Shown here: in pieces, positions 33,638-40,727 of the stretch
Layout of the letters: the number at the start of each line of letters is the position of its first letter
Numbering within the stretch: the stretch's first letter is position 1
Source: Acanthamoeba lenticulata
Lineage: Eukaryota; Discosea; Longamoebia; Acanthamoebidae
DNA length: 40,727 bases
Reading direction: 5' to 3'
Assembly (NCBI GenBank): GCA_002179805.1
Contig: NAVB01001640.1
Location: forward strand, 1 to 40,727
Position numbers and translations under genes: made by a program
The notes under the pieces: generated by a model
What the model was told of the DNA's origin: nothing
The model's input: only the letters and a program-made list of their open reading frames with translations
The model's database searches: none

Positions 33638-36600
33638 ATGGGGCAGCAGCCCTCCACGCCACAAGCGCCCGCGCAGGCTGCGGGCCAAGGGGCACAAGGT
33701 GGGCCATCATGGCTGGGCTCTCTCGGCATCTCCTTGTCGAGCAATTCGTTAGTTTCGCCCTTCCAGACTCCATCGTCTTCTTCATCTGCAGCGGCCGCCT
33801 CAGACGCTGCTGTGGTGATGAAAGTGCGTCGCGTGTATCTCGATCTTTCAAATCGTGACCTCAGGGCCCTCATTCCGCCTCCACACGAGCTCGATGAATT
33901 CATCCGTCCTTCGTTTTCGTCGTCGGGCGCTGATGTCGAGTTCATCTATCTCGAGGCCATCTCGCTGGCCCACAACCAGCTCACCTTCCTGGGCGATGGC
34001 TTGCTGCAAATCAAGCACCTGCCCCTCCTCATGGAACTTGACGTCTCGTACAACCAACTGGACTCCCTCGACGAAGGTGCGCCGTCACAGCACTCGCGCG
34101 TTTGTGCGTGTGTGCGCCCCTCCTGACCGCCCGCCCGCCCCTTCCTCCTCGCGCAATCCGTTTCCAGAGGTGTGCGAACTGATGGGCACGCTGGAGCGCC
34201 TCAACATCTCCCACAACCGGCTGGCCTACCTGCCCTCCAACATGTGCGGGCCATCGGCACCACCGTCCTCCGGGTGTCCCCCGTCTGCGCGGGTCAGCCC
34301 TCACTGAACGCACCACATCTCACACACATTCTCAGGTACTTGCTGCACAACCTGCGGGAGCTGAACGCGGGGCACAACGACATCGTGTACTTGCCTGAGG
34401 AGCTGTCGCACCTGCAGCAGCTGCACTACCTCAACCTGGCCGCCAACAACCTCTACTCGCTGCCGGACTCGTGCGCCAAGCTGCGCGGGCTCAAGACCCT
34501 CATACTGTGCAACAACCAACTCGAGGTCGTGTCGCCCAAGCTGGGCGAGCTGACGCAGCTCACGTGGCTCGACATCTCGTGGAACCAGCTGGACTCGTTC
34601 CCGCGCAACCTGCCCGAATCGCTCAAGAAGCTCTACGCCGGCCACAACCGCATACGCGCTGTCGACGGTGACGCCATCCGCAGGCTGCGCCACCTGAAGG
34701 AGCTCTCGCTGCCGTCCAACAAGCTCACCAAGCTGCCCCGCGAGCTGCTCGACCTCGTCTCCTCGCTACGCGTGCTTGACGTCGAGGACAACCGCTTCTC
34801 CGATCGCGACCTCACTACCACGGAGGTCCTCACCGCCTTTGCCAAGGCTCGCAGTACGCCGCCTCGACCCATGGTATCCGTTTTTATTAAGGTGGCTGCT
34901 GAGCTCACGCCTCCTTGCCGTGTGGCTGTGGACACGCGGAGCGCAGGCCAGCCCGGCACGCCCCAGGAGGAGCGTCAGCAGGCCCAGCGCCTCGCTTCGA
35001 CTTACGCGCCCCGCGACCCCGTACGCCTCGCTCTTCGCACACGACCCGCAAACACCGTCGCCTTGCTTGTGACCTGAACGACGCGCCGCCCATCTCGCTT
35101 GTGGCCGCGCCGCGCTGTCGGCTTGGGTGTGATGTGTGTGGTGTGTGCAGGGATTCTTCGTGGAGGGCTACTCCAACCACCTGTACCGCTTCAAGGGCCG
35201 CGATCGCATCGTCATGCAGGCGGTTCGTCTCCCTCCTTCCCAGATTTGTTCGCGGCCCTCCCTTCCAGCATTTGTGGTCGACATATGCGTGTGTGGTGTG
35301 TCCTGACGCCGTGCTGCCTCTTTGGGGGGGGGGAACTAGGTCGCGGTCGCCATGTCGTCCCTTAATGAGGGCGACAGCTTCGTGCTCGACATCGGTCGGA
35401 AGCTGTTCGTATGGACCGGCGCACAGTCCAACCCGCGGTTCGTGGCCTCCGTCTCCCTCGTCCTTCTCCGGGGCGCGGGCGTGTGTACTCACCCCATCTG
35501 GGGCGTGCGTGTGTTGGCATACAGGGAGAGGGCCAAGGCCAAGTACATCGCCAACCTGCTCTCAGCCGAGGAGCTCGCTGGCATCCCGGTCATCGTCATC
35601 AACGGTCCGCCGACCTGTCCCTGTCTCCTCCTCCTCCGCTTCCTTGCGAGCCCTCATGAGAGGAAGTTTGGCTGCTGCTGCTGCTGCTATGTTATGTGCG
35701 CGCGTATATTATCTTTCTCACGCTGAGCAGAGGAGGACGACCCCGAGTTCTGGGAGACCCTGGGCGGGCGTCGTGCGCCCATCAAGAGCGCCGACAAGGG
35801 CGGTGACGACGGCGAAGCCGAGGCGCGCTTCGCCGAGTCGATGGTGCTCTACAAGTACGCTCTTCGCCTGTGGCTCTGACCTCCAACTGGGCGCTTCGTC
35901 AGACTGCCCGTGAGCGCAGCGCTCACTCACGCACGTAAAACACGTCGACGACGGCCGGCAGGTTTTCGCAGGGCCCCAGCGGACCGCAGCTGGACGTGAT
36001 CGAGGGCTTCGAGATGCCCTTCTTCAAGTCGCTGCTCAACCACCACTACTCCTACGTCCTGCACTGCCAGCAGAACATCTTTGTCTGGTGCGGGAAGGAC
36101 TGCTCCTCGCGCGACCGCATCCGCGCCCACGCCAAGGCCGAGGCACGTCCCTGCTCCCTCCTTTAACTCTTCTTCTTCTTCTTCATCATCATCATCATCT
36201 TCTTCTTTTTCATCATCGCACTCACGTCTGGCCGCGTGTGTGTTGTGCTCGGCCCTCGCTCGCCACAGGAAATCGCCAACCAGGTGGGCGAGAACGCGTT
36301 CGCCGACATCTCGTGGCAGATCGATGGGGCCGAGACCATCTTCTTCCGTGAGCAGTTCGTCGACTGGAGCGACGAAGCCGATTGGCAGCCCGGTACTTCT
36401 CCCCCCCCCTCGCTTTCCCTCCGTCGTCGTCTTCATGCCGACGTCAGACCGCACGCGATAGTGACGCCATGCATTTGGGGGACAGAGCTGGACCGCGAGC
36501 TCCACCAAGGCACCGCCGCAAAGGAGCGAACCGACTCGCCGCCGCCGCGGAGGCGCTACGGCGACGGGCCGGGTGACGACGATGCCTACGACGAGCCGCA

Positions 36601-39600
36601 GTCGCGACCGAATCGCGGAGCCGAGAAGCCGCTCAGGCGAAAGCCCGGCGAGCGCAGCCGCCCCTCCGAGGAGGCCGCTGACGAGCGTGTGCGCGAGGAC
36701 GAGCGCGAGGACGGCCAGCTGGCAGCCAAAAAGAAGACGCGCCGGCAGGTGCGGGAGGCCAAGCAACAGCAGCAGCAGCAGCAGCAGCAAGAGGGCCAGG
36801 AAGCGGCTCCGGCGGCTGTTGCGGGCAGCGGCCTCGTGAAGAAGGTCGGGGCCGACGCGTGGCAGCAGGAGCTCGACAAGCGCAAGGAGGCCGAGCGGCA
36901 GGAGAAGGACCGGCGTGCCGAGACGCTGCGCAAGCGGGAGACCGAGCGACAGGAGCGCGAGCGACGCGAAGCGGAGAGGAGGCGCGAGGAGGAGCGTCAG
37001 CGCGAGGAACGCGAGCGCCAGCGCCAGCAGAAGGAGCGCGAGTGGAAGCAGCGCGAGGAAGAGCAGCGGAAGCGCGAAGCCGACGAGCGCCGTCGTCGGC
37101 AGGAGCGCGAAAAGCAGGAGGCTGACGAGCGCAAGCGCCGGGAAGAGGCCGAGCGCGGTCGGCAGAAGAGCACCACGAAGGAGCAGGAGCGCCAGAAGCG
37201 CGAGGAGGACGAACGGCAGCGGCGGCAGCGTGACGAAGCCGAACGCAAGAGGCAGCGCGAGGCCGAAGAGCAGCGGAAGCGTGAGGCCGAGCTCGAAGCC
37301 CGCAAGAAGCTCGAAGACGAGGAACGGCGACGGCAGCAGCAAGCCGCCTCGGCCGCTGCACCGGCGGCACGCCCCTCTGGCGGCAGCGTCATCGCGTCGC
37401 GCACGTCCGGGTGCGTCCCCCCCCCCGTCCTCTTTCCCCCTCGGGGGAGCTCCAGGTCGAACAGTCCAAGCAACCCGCAAGCTGGGGCTGACGGACTGCA
37501 CAACTCCGTTCTGGGAAACATGTGGTGGGTGTGCATGTATCGCGCACGCACAGGGGCAGCACGTTGGCGCGGACCAAGCAGGTGGGCGGCCTCACCGTGG
37601 ACATCGACGTGTGCGAGAGCTGCCAGAAGCGCGTCTATATTACTGAAAAGGTTCCCCTCCTTCCCTCCCTTCCGCGAGATCCTCGCACCACCAGCGCTGA
37701 CACCAACAACAACAACAACACAATGCGGCAATGGTGAACTGGCGCCTGCGCGATGCATCGGCCGGGTGGCGACAGATCTCGGTGGAGGGGAAGAGCTTCC
37801 ACAAGAACTGCTTCCGATGCACGCACTGCAACACGCCCCTCAAGCCCGGCAACTACGCCTCCCTCCAGGGTGCGCTCTCCCCTTCTTTGGGAGTCTTGTC
37901 TTTGCTTCCCTCGCGTTATTTGCCCCACAAGGACTAACGACTCTTCACAATCGCCCCGTCCCTTCCCCACAAAAACGGGATTAATATAATTCGTTCGTGC
38001 AGGCAAGCCCTTCTGCAAGGCACGGATCCCCCCCCCCAACCTGTCCTCCCTCGCCCAACCCCCGACCATGTCCTGACCTTCTATTCCCCTCTCTCTCTCT
38101 CTCTTTCTCCTTTTCTCTCTCTCTCTCTCTATATGTCTATTCTCTACAGCCGCACTTCAAGCAGCTGTTCCAGCTCAAGGGCAACTACGCCAGCGGTTTC
38201 GGGGAGCTCACCCCCGAGGAGGCCTGGAAGAGCAAGAATGAGGGCACGCCGGCGGCAGCGGCCACGATTCCAGCGGCCAAGGAGGCCCCTCAGGCCAGCA
38301 AGGCCGTCAGCGCGAGCATCACCGTCAAGCCGCCGTCCTCCGTTCCCGAGGCCTCCGTGCGCGCTGTCGCCGTCGAGCTGGCGACCCACCCGCCGGCCAA
38401 GATCTACGACGACACCGTCGTCCGCCTCGCCCGCGAGTTCCCCGGTACACACAAACCCCCCACGGATGAAAATTTATTGTTTTGTTATTCTTTTTTGTTC
38501 GTGAAGTGTCGACAAAATTATGCGGATTCTGCGAACGGCACCCCTTCCTCTCCGCGCTGCGTTACTCGAATGGCGCTTCCTCCTCTCTCCCATGGCCTCT
38601 CTTGAGGCCACAAACACGTGAAGAGAAAGAAGCCATGGCTTGCATCGCACATCACACACACAACGCCACCGCCGCGCCACATGCGTCTTCCCACGCGCCA
38701 CGCAACGCACAAGCGTCGCCACCTTCACCATTACCATAGCCATCGTCATGCTGGTGGGCGGCGCTCACCCTCACGCGATGGCACACCACCAGAGCTGGGC
38801 CTGGACCGCGTGGAGGAGGCCGTGAATCTGTTCGATAAGTGGGACACGCGCGGGGCGGGCCGCCTCACCAAGGCCCAGTTCCTGCGGCTCATGCAGCAGG
38901 TCATTGGCGCCAACAAGTTCGCGCGGGGCCCCATCTACCAGCGCCTCGTGGAGCTCTCCTTTGACTACGTCGACACCGGGCGGAAGGGCGCGCTCGAGAA
39001 GCGGCAGTTCCTGGCCTCCTACAACCTCCTCTTCTCCAACGAGCGCAAGCAGATGGCTCTCCTCCTCACCAAGGACTTCCCTGGTCCGGCGCTCCTCCCA
39101 AGAAAAAACAAAACAAAAAACAAAAAACAAAAAACAAAACAAACCATCTGACCGGAATCTACTTGGTCTCATGAACACAGGGCTCACCGTGGAGGAGATC
39201 GAGGGTGGCCTCAAGAAGTTCGAGGAGCAGGAGAAGCTCGACATGGACGAGTTCTACCAGCTCAAGGAGGTTCGCAGACTAGGCTTCTGCTCTTGCTTCG
39301 AATTCCTTCCCCCCCCCCCTTCTCACATGCTCACACCGGAACGCTGTGTGCTTCTTGCGCCCTTTGCCCCCCTCCCCCCTCGCCTCTCCCATTCCATTCC
39401 ATTCCATTCCATTCCATCTGTCCGGTGCAGGAGCTGGACGAGAACCTGAAGGGGATCCTCAAGCAGATCCTCAACATCGTGGAGCCCAGCGCCGCCGCCG
39501 ACACGACCAAGATCGTGAGCGCCCTCAAGCACTCCCTCGAGCTCCTCCCTGTCGGTGCGCACGCTTTCGCCCAGCTGGGCGGATCGGCAGCTCCAGCCCC

Positions 39601-40727
39601 CTCCCCCCCGGATCCGATCGGATGCTCCCCCCCCTTGCCTCTTCCCTATCGATGGGCGCTCACGCGGGACGGGGGCGTGGTGACACATACACACACACAC
39701 ACACATACACCGTCACACGCGAGCAGAGGAGAAGTCCGGCACCTCGGCTGCTGCGTCCGCCGGGGGCAGCACGGCGCCTCGGCCCGTAGGGCAGGCCCCG
39801 CCCTCCCAGCGCACGGCCACCATCCGCGCCGCCGATGGTACCTTTTTCAAAACAAATCTTATTTCAAAAGGATTTTCTTTAATTTCCCAATCTGCTGCCA
39901 TTGGGGGGGGGGGATGGACCGCACCGCCAGGGTCGCCCGATGCGCTGTGGAACGAATTCCGGGCGGCGGAGAAGCTGCTCGACGTGGTGCGATCGTTCGA
40001 GGCCCTCAAGCAGGCGTGCGGGGTCGATCCCAACCAGCAGGGCGTGGAGGTGTTCCACGGCATCAAGGCCAAGGTGGTCAACAAGAACGCCGAGACCTTC
40101 TGGAAGCTCCTCGAGCACCGCATGGCTCAGGTTTGGCACATCCGCGCCTCCTCCTTCCCCTCTCCCAAGTTACAAACGATCCGCATTGGGTTTCCAACGT
40201 GGACCAGGTGGAGTACGCGGGCCTCAACAAGACGAGCCCTCCTCGCGCGGTCATTGTGGGGAGCGGGCCGGGCGGCCTGCGCACGGCGATCGAGTTTGCC
40301 TTCCTGGGCGTGCGCGCCACCGTCCTCGAGAAGCGGCTCGACTACTCGCGCAACAACCTCCTCCACATCTGGTCCGGCCTCCCCCGCCCCCGCCCCCGCT
40401 TTCCGCCCTTCTTCTTCTTCTTCTTCTTTTTGTCATCACTATTATGGGGATGCGCTCCTTCTACAGTGGTGGTGGCGATGTGGTCCTGACATCGCCTCCT
40501 CCTCTTCCTCCTCTCCTTCCACTTGGGGGCGGGGGACCAGGCACTCGTCGATCCGCGACCTGAAGAACATCGGCGCCAAGTATTTCCACCCGCAGTTCTG
40601 CACCGGTGGCATCAAGTGCGTTCCTCCTCCGCCTCCTCCCTCTCCTCCCTCTCCTCCCTCTCCTCCCTCTCCTCCCCCTCGTGCGATTGTCTTGGTGCAC
40701 TTTTTGCGGTGTGTGGGGGAGGGGTCT
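33638..40727 (+). CDS. LRR-gelsolin-coiled coil-LIM-EF-hand-like-MICAL monooxygenase fusion, 3' partial
   Basis: Exons: 33638-34076, 34168-34264, 34336-34853, 34947-35020, 35151-35222, 35340-35437, 35525-35604, 35731-35854, 35962-36142, 36269-36392, 36486-37410, 37554-37650, 37776-37869, 38003-38019, 38150-38444, 38793-39083, 39181-39269, 39431-39554, 39727-39837, 39931-40130, 40208-40371, 40541-40615 and onward; at least 1,429 codons, all phases compatible, no stop. Leucine-rich repeats about 75-350. Two gelsolin-type repeats 377-460 and 501-600 (SSLNEGDSFVLDIG, KLFVWTGAQSNP, NIFVWCGKDCSSRDR). PolyQ at 696, then a highly charged Glu/Arg coiled coil to about 890. LIM domain about 926-992 (CESC, HKNCFRCTHC, CKPH). 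Degenerate EF-hand pair about 1085-1170. From 1284, the MICAL N-terminal helices and FAD-binding GSGPGG (1368-1373), VLEKRLDYSRNNLLHIW and FCTGG. Likely an actin-disassembling oxidoreductase (inference). Confidence 0.88.
36764..36790. repeat. CAG/CAA tract encoding Gln9
   Basis: CAA, seven CAG, CAA inside exon 11 of gene L, between the gelsolin repeats and the coiled coil. CAA ends interrupt the pure CAG run. Confidence 0.95.
39103..39144. repeat. Adenine-rich (AAAAAAC)-type repeat
   Basis: A run of A5-A6 blocks separated by single C residues in the intron of gene L between exons 16 and 17. Confidence 0.85.
39390..39417. repeat. (CATTC)n pentanucleotide repeat, about 5.5 copies
   Basis: Perfect tandem ATTCC/CATTC repeat shortly upstream of the 3' splice site of the intron between exons 17 and 18 of gene L; its pyrimidine richness may serve splice-site recognition. 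Confidence 0.95.
40636..40679. repeat. (CTCCCT)n hexanucleotide repeat
   Basis: Polypyrimidine tandem repeat in the last visible intron of gene L (donor GTGCG at 40616). The complementary strand is a G-rich purine tract able to form triplex or quadruplex structures. Confidence 0.9.

Noticed and set aside
35927..37501. 524-codon minus-strand frame opposite the coiled-coil exon of gene L
   Set aside because: It is the Leu/Pro-rich antisense shadow of a GC-rich Glu/Arg coiled coil; the plus strand carries consistent splice phases and recognisable domains.
39390..39417. CATTC repeat as satellite DNA
   Set aside because: Only about five copies inside an intron; a short microsatellite rather than part of a satellite array.
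38020..39930. Splitting gene L into a LIM protein and a separate MICAL gene
   Set aside because: Every exon from 38150 to 40130 joins in frame with introns mostly under 180 nt, and no in-frame stop or promoter-sized gap separates the parts; cDNA could still overturn this.

Overview
This is a eukaryotic nuclear window from a GC-rich, compact, intron-dense genome. Signal-peptide receptors, TKL-type kinases, very short intergenic gaps and GC-rich introns of mostly 50-200 nt make a free-living amoebozoan of the Acanthamoeba type the best guess; no rRNA, tRNA, mobile element or CRISPR was found. I reconstructed splicing by hand from GT-AG (rarely GC-AG) borders, codon phase and protein similarity. 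For ten genes every exon phase closes with no in-frame stop.

Layout, left to right: (A) 1-1711, minus, secreted glycoside-hydrolase-like protein, 3' end cut off by the window; (B) 1886-7755, minus, two PH domains plus a patatin-like phospholipase, 1,234 aa; (C) 7988-9269, plus, SERHL-type alpha/beta hydrolase; (D) 9334-11368, plus, torsin-like lumenal AAA+ ATPase; (E) 11811-21115, plus, a 30-exon, 1,822-aa receptor kinase with three tandem periplasmic-binding-protein-like ectodomains; (F) 21312-25186, minus, membrane-anchored protein resembling class I isoprenoid synthases; (G) 25936-27952, plus, large aldo/keto reductase; (H) 28133-28732, plus, small coiled-coil protein; (I) 28967-30463, plus, glutamine synthetase II with a likely mitochondrial presequence; (J) 30648-31948, minus, membrane SDR; (K) 32050-33048, plus, single-exon R3H-like/BAG-like membrane protein; (M) 33106-33431, minus, the 64-aa RNA polymerase subunit Rpb12, split over three tiny exons; (L) 33638-right edge, plus, a giant fusion of LRR, gelsolin repeats, coiled coil, LIM, EF-hand-like and MICAL-type flavin monooxygenase.

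The most remarkable objects are L and E. L joins in one reading frame (at least 1,429 codons in the window, 22 exons, all phases compatible) the actin-severing module of flightless/villin proteins and the actin-oxidising enzyme module of MICAL. E joins three bacterial-type solute-binding modules to a cytosolic MSP/ASH-like beta-sandwich and a TKL kinase, which suggests direct sensing of small molecules. The genes do not form a pathway; they are independent transcription units. Divergent pairs share short promoters (B/C 232 bp, J/K 101 bp, M/L 206 bp, F/G 749 bp), convergent pairs are 57-196 bp apart, and C/D are in tandem with a 64-bp gap.
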